64,000 nt of DNA from assembly GCA_027922465.2 (NCBI GenBank), contig BQMF02000012.1, forward strand, positions 620,001 to 684,000, given 5' to 3'. How positions within the stretch are numbered: the stretch's first letter is position 1; every line of letters starts with the position of its first letter. Of the stretch, positions 34,838-44,864 are shown in pieces. Source of the DNA: Turritopsis dohrnii (lineage: Eukaryota; Cnidaria; Hydrozoa; Anthoathecata; Oceaniidae). The notes under the pieces are model-generated. The model was not told the DNA's origin. It did not search any database and saw only the letters and a list, made by a program, of their open reading frames with translations. The position numbers and the translations under genes are program-made.

Positions 34838-36106
34838 TTATTGTGCTGCAGAAATGATAGTGTCATAAATTGTTCTTGCTTCTATCCAATCACGTGGCGG
34901 CATTAAAATTCCTAATGCATTTACCAAATACTTGAAATAGTTATTCAATTCTTCATCAACTTCATTCAAAAGATTCTCTGCTTCACCATGAATATCCCTC
35001 TGGTTAATAATCCAATCAGTAACATTAGTGTTAACCCTCACACCACATTGTTGATAACCATAGAGTTCAGGAATACAATACATTTCATCAGGTATTCCAC
35101 AAACTTTGGCTTGACGTGATTTTCTAATTAAATGAGAGTTCCACTCTAACTTCGCCTTATCCAGTTCAGCCTGCAAAAGATCTGAATATACAAACCAAGC
35201 GCATTCCATATGCAATCGGTTTCCAAGACGCAGAATGTCGTTTTGCACCATGTTTTTAAAATAATCTATTATCCAAGAGGTGTAGGTTCTCTTATAATGG
35301 GACCAAAGGTTTTCGATTCTTTGGTTTGCCTGTGATGTACCATATTTGTGTGCATTGGTATCATTATGAAGAAAAGCGTGAATACTTGCCATTAACCCAT
35401 TTTCTGTACCGCAATCTGTTTTAAGGACGTCTGGGCTAACTTGGACATTTTCGACGGCATTGAGATAAAAATGAGCCGGGATGACTGGGTTGTTATTACT
35501 TCGACAAACTTTTAGCCAAATAACCTTTCGTGAAAATCCATCGACACAACCATGTATAGGAAATCCATATGGCTTAAGTTTGTCGTAGCCGTCCGCATGC
35601 CATACTGCATTCGGTCCAGGAGATGTATAAATCCTTCGGTAAAGTTTCCTGGCTCTTCTGTTTAGAGACTCTCGTGGATTAATATCTCGTACAATGTTCA
35701 TAACGTCATCACGATTAACTATTATACCATAAGCAACACGTAATTTATGCCAAATACTACGATATCCCTTTATTCCTGATGAAGTACTTAGCTCTGACTC
35801 TATAATTTTGCGCACAGAAGAATCGATTGCCAGTCTCCCTTTTCTTTTTAATCCAGATGCTTTTAGGTAACGTTTTAACGTACTTAAGCTAATTTCTATG
35901 CCATGGTATCTCTTGAGAATCAGTATAATTCTCTTATATTGAGTACCTTTTATAAAGAAATGACGGATAAGTTCTTCTGTTGTGGTGTTTTCCTTCACAA
36001 GTATTTCCTCGTTTGCTAAATGTCTTCGTTGTGTACCACAATTGGTACAAAACAACTCAACTTGAAAAAACTCTCTTCCACATCGAAAGCAAAATCTAAC
36101 GTGCAT
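34838..36106 (-). CDS. E1 transposase: zinc-ribbon rve/DDE integrase, 422 aa, intact
   Basis: Catalyses cutting and joining of the E1 ends. The protein opens with a zinc ribbon of two CxxC pairs (C6, C9 and C20, C23), then a helix-turn-helix-like region (about 40-90) with KRIILILKRYHGIEISLSTL and a second DNA-binding-like block GYRSIWHKLRVAYGI. The integrase core follows, with D172 in WHADGYDKLK, D231 in KTDCGTENG and E265 in QANQRIENLW, a D-x33-E arrangement. The motif GCVDGFSRKVIWLKV is typical of this animal rve family. The C-terminal roughly 150 residues have no recognised domain. No introns, stops or shifts occur. It converges on the HECT gene and begins about 320 bp from the right E1 terminus. 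All three catalytic acids are present, so the copy may be functional. Confidence 0.93.
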   Translation of the reverse strand: MHVRFCFRCGREFFQVELFCTNCGTQRRHLANEEILVKENTTTEELIRHFFIKGTQYKRIILILKRYHGIEISLSTLKRYLKASGLKRKGRLAIDSSVRKIIESELSTSSGIKGYRSIWHKLRVAYGIIVNRDDVMNIVRDINPRESLNRRARKLYRRIYTSPGPNAVWHADGYDKLKPYGFPIHGCVDGFSRKVIWLKVCRSNNNPVIPAHFYLNAVENVQVSPDVLKTDCGTENGLMASIHAFLHNDTNAHKYGTSQANQRIENLWSHYKRTYTSWIIDYFKNMVQNDILRLGNRLHMECAWFVYSDLLQAELDKAKLEWNSHLIRKSRQAKVCGIPDEMYCIPELYGYQQCGVRVNTNVTDWIINQRDIHGEAENLLNEVDEELNNYFKYLVNALGILMPPRDWIEARTIYDTIISAAQ

Positions 36107-36204
36107 TATGATGATTAACTCCTGTAAGTAAAAATTACTTACAAGAAGAAAAGCACGTGTTTAATAAATTCAACCAGCAAAAATTCAAACATTGAATCTT
36201 AAAT

Positions 36205-36410
36205 TATTTTTCTAGATTTGAAAAATATTTTGGAACATAATATCTCAAAAACATTTTCTAGCCCTAGCTTTCAAAAAAAGACAATATTAAAAATATTTTC
36301 CTGGATTTCAATTTATTTATTTTTCTTGATTTTAAAATATATTTCTTGACTTTGAAAGATATTTCCTGATTTCAAATATATTTCTGGATCTCAAAATTAT
36401 TTATCGAATG
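36205..36410 (-). repeat. E1 right subterminal repeat array
   Basis: About nine loosely spaced units such as AAATATATTTCTGGATCTC, the inverse of the left-end unit. Probable transposase-binding sites by analogy with other DNA transposons. Confidence 0.8.
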
Positions 36411-36429
36411 ACCCTTGTCGGCTTCCGTA

Positions 36430-38985
36430 CTTTCTTCTTCCGTCAGGAAAAGCTGGCAAAGATTACATCACAGAAATGACATCCTTAGTCAATTATTGGA
36501 ATAATCAATCGAAAGATCTATCTTCAATTTCCATTAAAATGCTTATGTGTATGCCAGCACTTCTTCAAAAAAAAACATATCATCGAGCAGGCAAAGGAAA
36601 ATTCCGAAGCTCTTTCTCGGAGACTGCTTCTCTGGAAAGACGGAAACTTTGAAAAATTAATGAACGCAGCAAGAGAAATTCAAAAGAGGATAACGGCACA
36701 CGCTCTAAAAAAACACCCCGAAAATGTATCAAAAACATTTTCCAAACACATGCTGAGAGGAAACGTCAAGGTAGCTCTAAGAACAATCGATGAGAAGTCC
36801 TCGTCAGGTGTGCTTAATCCGACAGACGATGTGACAGAAAAGCTGAAACGACTCCATCCTCCAGGTTAGGAAGCAGACAGAAAGATACTACTTGAAACAC
36901 CTACGGAAAAACTTGACCCAGTCGTTTTTGAAGCGATTGATGGACAGGCTGTCTTATCTGCATCTCTAAGGACAAAAGGTGCCGCAGGTCCTTCTGGACT
37001 GGATGCTGATGGATGGCGAAGGATCTTAGCCTCTAAGTACTATGGCTCAAAGAGTGGAGACCTCAGAGACGCACTTGCTAAAATGCTGAGGATTATGTGC
37101 TGTGAAGATATCGATCAAACTGAGAGGAGTATGGAAGCCTATGTTGCATGCCGACTTATTCCGTTGGACAAAGACCCAGGGGTAAGACCAATAGGCATCA
37201 GAGAAGTGTTGAGAAGGATCTTTGGTAAAACTGTGATTAATGCAGTAAAACAAGACATTTTGGAAAATGCCGGTTCTCTACAGGTTTGTGCTGAACAAAA
37301 CGCTGGTTGTGAAGCGGCTGTACATGCAATCAACCAAGTTTTCAAAGAAGAAGAAACCGATGCTGTTATCCTAGTTGATGCATCAAATGCCTTCAATAAG
37401 ATCAATCGAAAAGAGCTGATATAGAATCTGAAAGTCCTGTGTCCTGCAATAGCGCAATACGTGAATAACTGTTACAACCAACCGTCAAGACTTTTCGTTT
37501 TAGGAGGCAAAGAAATTTTGTCTGAAGAAGGAACAACCCAAGGCGATCCATTGGCAATGCCTTCATACGCGATTGGCTTGATGCCGCTGTTAGATGATTT
37601 GATGGAGGAAAGTTTGACAAACAACGTCAAGAATGCAGCATACGCAGACGATATTGTCGGTGGTGGTAAGTTGAAAAACCTCATAAAGTGGTGGGAAAAG
37701 CTGAAGAAAACATCAGATCCTTGACAGAAAAATGGGTAAATGAAAGCAAGCTTCTAAGTAAAATTGCAAAATCAGAACCTCACGCTGTATACATCGCCTT
37801 TACTACCGGATATGTGAGCAAATTCACATACTTCTTGCGAACTTTAAAAAACTTCGTCGGACTAGTTGACCATGCTATTGATTACGATCTCATCCCTGCA
37901 TTGACAGAAGGTCACGTGTGCAACGAGAATGAAAGAAAGCTACTGTCGCTACCCGTCCGGCTGGATGGTCTGTGTATACCAATAGTCGCTAAAATGGCGG
38001 AAGAAGAGTACGAGAATTCAATTGAGATGAGCAAGGATTTGTCCAACAATATCATTAATCAAACCAAAGAACTCCCACAGAACAATCCTTCAATTAAGAT
38101 TAACATAAAGAAACGCCGAAGTTTAAGAAGGCAACAACAGCTACAAAATGTACGAGAAACAATGTCAGAACAAGAGAAAAGAGCAAACGACCTTGCCCAG
38201 ATGAAAGGTGCATCCAATTGGTTGACTACTTTACCGCTTCAATCTGAAAATTTCTATCTTTCAAAAAGAGAATTCTTCGATGCAATTGCACTGAGATACA
38301 GGTGGGATTTGAAGCACTTACCATCTGTTTGCACTTGTGGGAAATCTTTCACTATAGATCATGCGCTTTCATGCCCAAAGGGTGGTTTTGTGTACCAAAG
38401 GCACAATGAGCTGAGAGATACCATTGCAGCCATTATAGGAGAGGTCAAGAAAGATGTGGTAATTGAACCAGCACTGGAACCCCTGAGTGGAGAATAACTT
38501 GCTCGTGGTACCATTACGACTGACGGTGCAAGAGCAGACATCAGTGCTTCAGGCTTTTGGACGCGTGGCCAACGAGCATTCTTCGACGTAAAGGTATTCG
38601 CTCAGAATACTTAAAGAATACGTAAAGGTACTTCGCTCAGAGGTACGCAAACCAAAGTCTAAAAAAACGCTTTTACCATCAACGAGCGAGAAAAGAAGAG
38701 ATCCTATAACGACAGGATACTTCAAGTTGAACGACGATCATTCACTCCGCTGATCTTTACGACAAACGGGGGTATGGGGATAGAGGCTCAACACTTTCTA
38801 CGTGCACTCGCAACACACTTATCAGACAAAAATGACGATCTCTTCTCAGAAGTATTGAATTGGTTGCGCACAAAAAATCTCGTTTGCCTTGACACGATCT
38901 GCCATCACTTGCATCCGAGGCACTAGAACATCGGCGACAAAGAAGATCAGACAGAGTAGAAGAAATTCGAATTTCCGAGTCGATT
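36430..38985 (+). pseudogene. Non-LTR retrotransposon ORF: reverse transcriptase plus restriction-like endonuclease, decayed
   Basis: Continuation of the frame interrupted by E1 (5' part at 30880-31120). RT motifs: TKGAAGPSGLDADGWRRIL, VRPIGIREVLRRIFG, AVILVDASNAFNKINR, EEGTTQGDPLAMPSYA and the catalytic NAAYADDIVGGG. After these come ITEGHV/CNENERKLLSLPVR blocks and a Cys/His motif VCTCGKSFTIDHALSCPKGG. A PD-(D/E)xK-like nuclease follows (ARADISASGFW and GQRAFFDVKVF). Defects: stops near 36868, 37422 and 38494, a frameshift near 37700, and a probable internal deletion right after the YADD motif. This family is common in cnidarian genomes. The 3' end is placed near 38985 by loss of coding character. 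Confidence 0.85.
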
Positions 38986-39115
38986 GCATATCATTAAACG
39001 ATTTTATGTAATCTTAATTATAGTTTCTTGCCTGAATTTCAAACAGTGTAAATTTGCATATATAAAATACTATTTGTATGATACTACTACAAAAAGGAAA
39101 AAGTACAAACTACGA

Positions 39116-39300
39116 TGGACCAGAAGGGTCAAACTGCGCGAACGTCAAGAAATACTGTGCGCTTCTCTTTTACTGCGCGCTTCTCCCTTTTACTGCGCGC
39201 TCTTGTGTAACCTTACACTGCGCTGTCATCGACTATTCTGCGCGCTCTTCATAATACTACGCGCTTCCCTACGACCACACTACGACCACACACTACGACC
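39116..39300 (+). repeat. CTGCGCGCTTC-rich dispersed repeat, copy 1
   Basis: Several CTGCGCGCT words within a block that also contains AGAAGGGTCAAACTGCGCG and CGTCAAGAAATACTG. The reverse complement of nearly the whole block recurs at 58893-59055. Strikingly CpG-rich against an AT-rich background. Confidence 0.85.
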
Positions 39301-39655
39301 ACACTACTACGACCATATCAAAATTCGTGTTTTCGAATGGTGTGATTAAAGGAAAAATGTGTAATTTTTTAATTAATCCATTTGACAGAAATATGTTTAC
39401 ATCAAGTATATGATACATTTTTGGAAAGCTTATTTACATCTCTAAAAGTCTATGTTAAAAATTTTGAGGTAAAGCAAAAATTTTAAATATTCAAAATGAG
39501 TTGAACTTTGTTGTAAAAACGTAGCTCCATTTACAAAACGAGTTAAGTTTGTGTGTTTTACACTAGTAATCACAAGACATAGAGTGAAACACGCTTTGTT
39601 TTTTTTAGTCAAATAAGTATTTTGAGAGTTCTTTTAGCGGCATTTTTATGTGAAC

Positions 39656-41215
39656 GTGAATTAAGATAGAATGACGTGTTTATCGATCGTTTCACATTTA
39701 TTTTTATTTTTAAGTTATATTTCGGCCTTCTTAGCGGAGGCCATCATCAGACTAAAAACCGTTACAAATTTGTTTACAAAAATTGACGTCAATGTCAATA
39801 CAATGACTTCTCCCGCAGGTATGAAAACATCGGCTTCCAGAAATTTGTTGTGAGGTATTGGCCATCGTCTTGGTTAAGGCCTTGCTCATTACGCGGGGAA
39901 GTTTCGTGGAATTAGATTTCCAATGCTTCTCGCACTTTTCGGTTGAATCTTTTATCTTGTAACTTTAGAACATTTACTGAATCCCATTCATATCCTTGGC
40001 TGCATGTTTTTGCGTGGTAGGAAACGCCAGAAGAGTCCCACTTTTTATCCTCGATCGACTTTGCGTGTTGTTTTAATCGTGTGGCGGTTTTTAGTTTCGT
40101 TTCGCCAACGTATTTTTTTCAGCATTTACAATCTATCTTATAGACTCCCGGGTGGCTATAGTTTGGTAGATTGCTTTTGTTTTTTATTACTTACTTACTT
40201 TTTTACTTTTTTAAGGAAGTCATAACCATTTTCAACGAAACATGTTTTTAGAAAATTGATTTCTTCTTGAAGGTGTTGATTTTCACAAATTGTGTAAGCT
40301 CGGTGTAAGAAACCGGTGAATATTCCCTTTAGAACTTTAGGGTCGTGTCTAGAGTGTGGTTTTACTTGCACATTTGTGATTGCATTTTTTCGATGGATCT
40401 TGTATTCGTATTTGCCGTTGTTGTTTGTGATGTTGAGGTCCAGGAACTGTAAGGATTTATTTTCGTCCTCTACGTCAATGGTGTATTGTATGGTGTATGG
40501 TGTCTGGCTGGTTTAGGATGTTTTGGAACGCAATGGATTCTTGGTGGTCTTTGAATCTGGCATGACTATCATCAACATATCTTAAATATGATTTCGGTGC
40601 AACAGGTGGGTCTTGTTCCAGTGCAGTTTTTATTGCGTTCGTTTCATGGTATTGTAAGAACGCCTCAGCCATGACAACCATTAGTGCTAGACCAATCGGT
40701 GCTGAATTTTCAAGTAGGTAGAATTTCTCTTCCCAAAGGAAGTAACATTTTGATAAGCAAAGTTCTATCAGACTTTTTATATCTGAAAGAGTTAGTTTGG
40801 TTCGTTTTTTCAGTTTATTATCTTTTGATAGGATCTGAATGATAATATCAATTGCTTCCTTCACTGGTACGGACGGGTATAAATTCAATACGTCGTATGA
40901 CACTTGAATCTCGTCTTTTTCAATTGACCATGTTTTTGCTGTGTTTACGAATGTTTGAACGCTTATGTTATTTTTGTTGAGGGTTGGTTGAATAATATTT
41001 ACGAGGTATTCAGATGTTTTGTAGCTTGGTGTTCTAATTGTCGAAACAATAACTCTCATAGGGTAGTCTTTCTGTGGTTTGTGTGCTTTTATAGCCCCGT
41101 ACATCCGTGGTGGTATTGGATCGCTTGGGTAAAGCTGTGTGTATTCTGTTTTTGTGAATTTTCCTTGTTTATTAAAGAGGCATTGGGCGTCTTAAGACAA
41201 ATTCAAATCTGCCAT
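39656..41215 (-). pseudogene. Penelope-like retroelement fragment: RT and GIY-YIG endonuclease
   Basis: Minus-strand RT frame (41215 down to about 40480) with PIPPRMYGAIKAHKP, SYDVLNLYPSVPVKEAI and the catalytic YLRYVDDSHARF. An expansion of ACCATAC-like units near 40485-40505 then shifts the frame. The other frame continues with DVEDENKSLQFLDLNI and FNRKVREALEIQFH, ending with LNQDDGQYLTTNFW, the usual C-terminal part of the Penelope GIY-YIG region. The 5' part of the element is missing, so this is a truncated copy. Its 3' non-coding end carries a hammerhead-like core. Penelope-like elements use a telomerase-like RT and prime from nicked DNA. Confidence 0.88.
39690..39760 (-). ncRNA. Candidate hammerhead ribozyme core in the Penelope-like 3' region
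   Basis: Read on the minus strand, CTGATGA (39744-39750) is followed by TGGCCTCC, a short loop, AAGGCC and then GAAA (39720-39723). That is the hammerhead CUGAUGA / stem II / GAAA core with a strong GGCC stem. AT-rich sequence on either side could form a weak stem I. Stem III and the cleavage triplet could not be placed with certainty. Hammerhead motifs are an established feature of Penelope-like elements, which supports the call. Confidence 0.65.
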
Positions 41216-41780
41216 GTGATTTGAGGATTAAAAAATTAGAATGATCGAGACAACTGTAAACATCATGGCGAAGAGGACGGAAGATTTTCATTGCTGCCAG
41301 AATTATTTTTTTCAATGTCTTGTCTATGGGCGTGAATTGTAATATGGTATTAAATATTGGTACGAAGTTATCATGAATTTATTAAGGAATATTTCTGTGC
41401 TAGTTATTGAATGAGAGTATTTGTTATTTTAAAGATATACACGGATTCGTGAGTGACGGGTGAAATCTCTACATTCACAACTATACATAGTTTATACAAA
41501 ATAAGTTTAAATTTGCTATTGTATATAACTTGCATTATTACTTTTGATTTTGCCGAGTCCTACCTCCCAGATAATTTAGAAGAAGGCGGAGAGGTCGTTT
41601 GGATTGCTTTCTTGGGTAGCATTTTTTGTTGTTAGCTTGCTAGGTATTCCTACCTGAAGTTCATAAAGATTCTTGAAATTACTTTCATTTTGTGGCATGT
41701 TTTGTGGCCATGGTCTATTAGTTTTGCTTTTCCTCTCTAGAAAACCAAAACAAAATGTAAAGGAAAATCCATTTGCTTTT
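41216..41780. other. No gene recognised (left flank of E2)
   Basis: AT-rich spacer between the Penelope-like fragment and E2; no coding or repeat signal noted apart from the 6-bp duplication GCTTTT at 41775-41780. Confidence 0.5.
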
Positions 41781-41804
41781 TACGGAAGCCGATGAAGGCC
41801 AATC

Positions 41805-41965
41805 TGAATTTCTCGATAAAATCTCAATTTCAAAGTTCAAATTCATATTTCAAAGTGCAAGTCCGAATTTTAAGTTCAAATCCGAATTTCAAAGTTTAAA
41901 TCTTAATTTCAAAGATCAAATCCATATTTCAAAGTTTAAACCCAAATTTTGAAGTTTAAACTATC
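41805..41965 (+). repeat. E2 left subterminal repeat array
   Basis: About seven units of 20-24 bp such as AATTTCAAAGTTCAAATCCG. The inverted counterpart lies at 55195-55345. The unit differs in sequence from the E1 array. Confidence 0.88.
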
Positions 41966-42025
41966 AATATGAGAAACTAAAAGGAAACATATTCCAGATC
42001 GATCAAAGACGTGTTTGGATGAATT

Positions 42026-43269
42026 ATGTTTTGTCATAACTGTGGTCAAGAACTAGAAGATGAGCATGTGTTTTGTGGTAGTTGTGGAACCAGAAAGAAA
42101 ATCACATGGCCAATTGATTCAGAAGAGGATATAATAACAACTTATTTTAAACGTGGGATGCCTTATGCAACCATAGTGTTTATCCTTGAAAAACAGCATG
42201 GTATAACCCTGAGTATACGTACTCTGAGACGACGACTGCACCAATATGGTCTAAAAAAGTCTGATTACAACTGTTATGAACAAACTATTGCCATTGTCTC
42301 TAACGAGGTTCAGTCAGAGGGTCCTTCAACTCGTATTGGCTATCGGAGTATGTGGAATAAACTACGTACAACTTATGGAATAAATATTCCTCGTGATGCT
42401 GCCATGAACATACTAAGAGAGTTAGATCCATCAGAGGCTAGCAAATAAAGAAAGAAAAAAGACTTGAAAGAAGAGTATATATGTTTCTGACGGTCCAAAC
42501 AGTACCTGGCACACGGATGGCTATGATAAATTAAAGCCATACGGACTGCCAATACATGAATGTGTTGATGGATTCTCAAGGAAGATTTTATGGCTGAAAG
42601 TAGTAAGAACTAACAACAATCTCGTTGTTGCGGCAAGTTTTTTTTTGAGAACGGTAGAGGAGCTAGGTGTCCATCCAGCGTCTGTTCGATTGTGGCTCTG
42701 AGAATGCTTTGTTAGCGGCAGTTCAATGTGCACTTTCTGATGATATTAATACTCATGCCTATAGTTCTTCACATTCAAATCAACGCATTGAAAACTGGTG
42801 GAGTCATTTTAGAAGAGGCTATTCGAACTGGTTAATTAATTATTTCAAGGATATGGTGAAATCTGGAACACTCAAATTAGGCCACCATGTTCATATGGAA
42901 TGTGTCTGGTTTGTATTTTCCACGTTTTTGCAGAAAGAATTAGACATGATTTCAGAAGAATCGAATAACCATTGTATCAGAAAATCTAAGTTTTGCCAAG
43001 TCGCAGGAGTTCCGGATCACCTGTTTTATGTTTCAGAAGTACGGGGATACCAAGATCAAGGAATTGCCGTAACTCAAGAAGAGATTAGCAGTATTATCAA
43101 CCAAATTGATATTTATAAGGAAGCGGAGGATGCGCTAAACGTACAGGATAACGATTTGCAAGCTTATTTTCAACATGTAGTAACTATGGAGAACCTTATA
43201 CATCCACCCACTGATTGGAGAAATGCTTCAGATATGTTCAATCGCACTATCGAATGTTCTGGATGCTAA
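42026..43269 (+). pseudogene. E2 transposase: zinc-ribbon rve/DDE integrase, frameshifted
   Basis: Homologue of the E1 transposase. The first piece (42026-42448) has the paired CxxC ribbon (CHNCG and CGSCG), the helix-turn-helix-like region (VFILEKQHGITLSIRTLRRR) and GYRSMWNKLRTTYGI. A stop and frame changes follow near 42446-42500. The core resumes with WHTDGYDKLKPYGLPIH and VDGFSRKILWLKVV, shifts again near 42660-42690, then continues to 43269 with FDCGSENALLAA and SNQRIENWWSHF. The three catalytic acids and the D-x33-E spacing match E1. At least two frame breaks make it non-functional as it stands. Confidence 0.9.
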
Positions 43270-43439
43270 GGATATGATATTAATGTATTTACTTGCTCAT
43301 TTTTTAAACGGAGTTCCACTTAAGTTAATTTCAGCAGGTTTCTTTTTGTTTGTTTGTTTGTTTTACGAATATTTATTCTGGATAAAACACTTCAACTTTA
43401 CAGCTGTTATGAACGTGTGTCCAGTAAATAATAAAATTA

Positions 43440-44370
43440 AATAAAATAATTTACATAGTATAATAAATAGATATAAATAAGGTTAAAATGTTGCTAAAAT
43501 GCTGTTAAAATTTGAAAAATGTATCTAGAAAATGCACAAATTCTTTATTTTCTAGAGCTCTGCTCTCCAGAGGGAGCGAGTTAAAAACTTTCGCTCCAGT
43601 ATAATAAAAACCTTTCCTGGCATATTCTCTCTTGATCACGGGGAGAACAATAAGCTTTGAATTGTTTCTTGTATTCTTACTATGAGTGGATAGTTTGAAA
43701 TAGTCAATGAATGGATCAACAACTTCTCCTTCCAAGCAGGATTTAACAAAGATGCATGCATGCTTTTTGTTTGCATCACTGACGGATCGAAGTTCTTTGG
43801 AACTAACAATCTTCTATGCTCTTTTGTGGAAAGATACTAGTTTCTTTTCTTGTGAAGAAGTTTTTTGAAGAAGATGGAGACCGCAGTATGTAAAAGTTGG
43901 AAGTATCATACTATGGTAGATTGCTCGTGCAGCATCAACATTTAACATGAACCTCAGCTTTGCAAGAAGATTCAGTCTGGAAGACGCTTTCTTATAGCAG
44001 GAGTCAAAAAACAAATTCATATTTAAGGTACTATCAATAGGTACCCCAAGATACTTGTACTCCTTTGTAACAGTAATACTACAATCATTAACGTACACCT
44101 GGAAGTCTTTTAGATGGGCATTGACTTTTTTAGTGGTGCCGAATAGGAGTGCTTCGGTTTTTCCCTTGTTTAAGTTCATTATAAGTTCATTTATAAGTTC
44201 CTTGAGGAAGGTCGCTCGAGAGATCATAAAGTCACCACTAGCACATGTAATAAACCTTTCCTTTAAACATGGAATCGTACCAAATGAATGGAAGTCAGCC
44301 CGTATTGTACCGGTTTATAAATCTGGACCAAAATCAGTTTTTCTTTCTATCTATCTTACAAGTTTTTGAT
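43440..44370 (-). pseudogene. LINE RT fragment with 5' inversion (twin-priming pattern) inside E2
   Basis: On minus, 44227-43505 encodes the C-terminal part of a LINE reverse transcriptase: NLNKGKTEALLFGTTKKVNA, VTKEYKYLGVPIDSTLNMN and, after a frame break, TGAKVFNSLPLESRALENKE. At 44228 the strand flips: 44230-44370 reads on plus as LAHVINLSFKHGIVPNEWKS and ARIVPVYKSGPKS, an upstream RT segment of a similar LINE. The opposite orientation of the 5' piece directly abutting the 3' piece is the signature of twin priming. The 3' tail near 43440 is rich in AAATA-type repeats. Confidence 0.8.
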
Positions 44371-44864
44371 ACCAAAAACCAATATTCACTCAGGTAGGCA
44401 ATGAAAAATGTTTTTTTTTTGTGCATAAACTCTTCACATAAATTTTATTAAAAAAACGTACAACGAAATATTAAAAGCAGTATTACAGCTAGGAATAAAA
44501 TAAACAATAAAGAAAGTGATTTAAAGATTTGTGAATAATTGTCACGTTATACTTCACATTGCTTTTCCTCAAATGAAAACAAGGTCCTATAACACAACAA
44601 GAAATCCTACTAACTTAGGTTTTGCACGCTGCATTAAATAAGGCATAGTAAGATGACCAAACAAAAATCCAAAAACAAAAAATTTCAATTGACCTTATCA
44701 ATATATCAACAAAATAAACACACGTTTTTTTGGCGTGGACAAAATTTTACACCATAAATTCGGTAACTAATGAATTATTAGAACTATGAGAAAATTGTTA
44801 AAATCTTGAACCACTGAACAAAAAGCGCATCATTATATAACATATAGGTAAATTTAAACCTTCA
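44371..44864. other. Spacer within E2, no gene
   Basis: AT-rich DNA between the LINE fragment and the 3' end of the E2 HECT gene; nothing recognised. Confidence 0.5.

Larger units (their letters stand above)
31121..36429. mobile_element. E1: 5.3-kb DNA transposon with rve integrase and HECT ligase genes (IS3-like eukaryotic group)
   Basis: Inverted ends TATGGAAGCCGAGAAGGGTC at 31121 and, inverted, TACGGAAGCCGACAAGGGTC at 36429, flanked by the 6-bp duplication CTTTCT (31115-31120 and 36430-36435). Two converging genes fill it: a HECT-type ligase gene on plus (31325-34458) and a DDE integrase on minus (34838-36106), 380 bp apart tail to tail. Subterminal arrays lie at 31145-31272 and 36205-36410. 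The integrase fold, 6-bp duplication and TAY ends suggest the eukaryotic IS3-like (IS3EU) superfamily; that name is from memory of the classification and needs a database check. It sits inside a retrotransposon reading frame. Confidence 0.9.
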
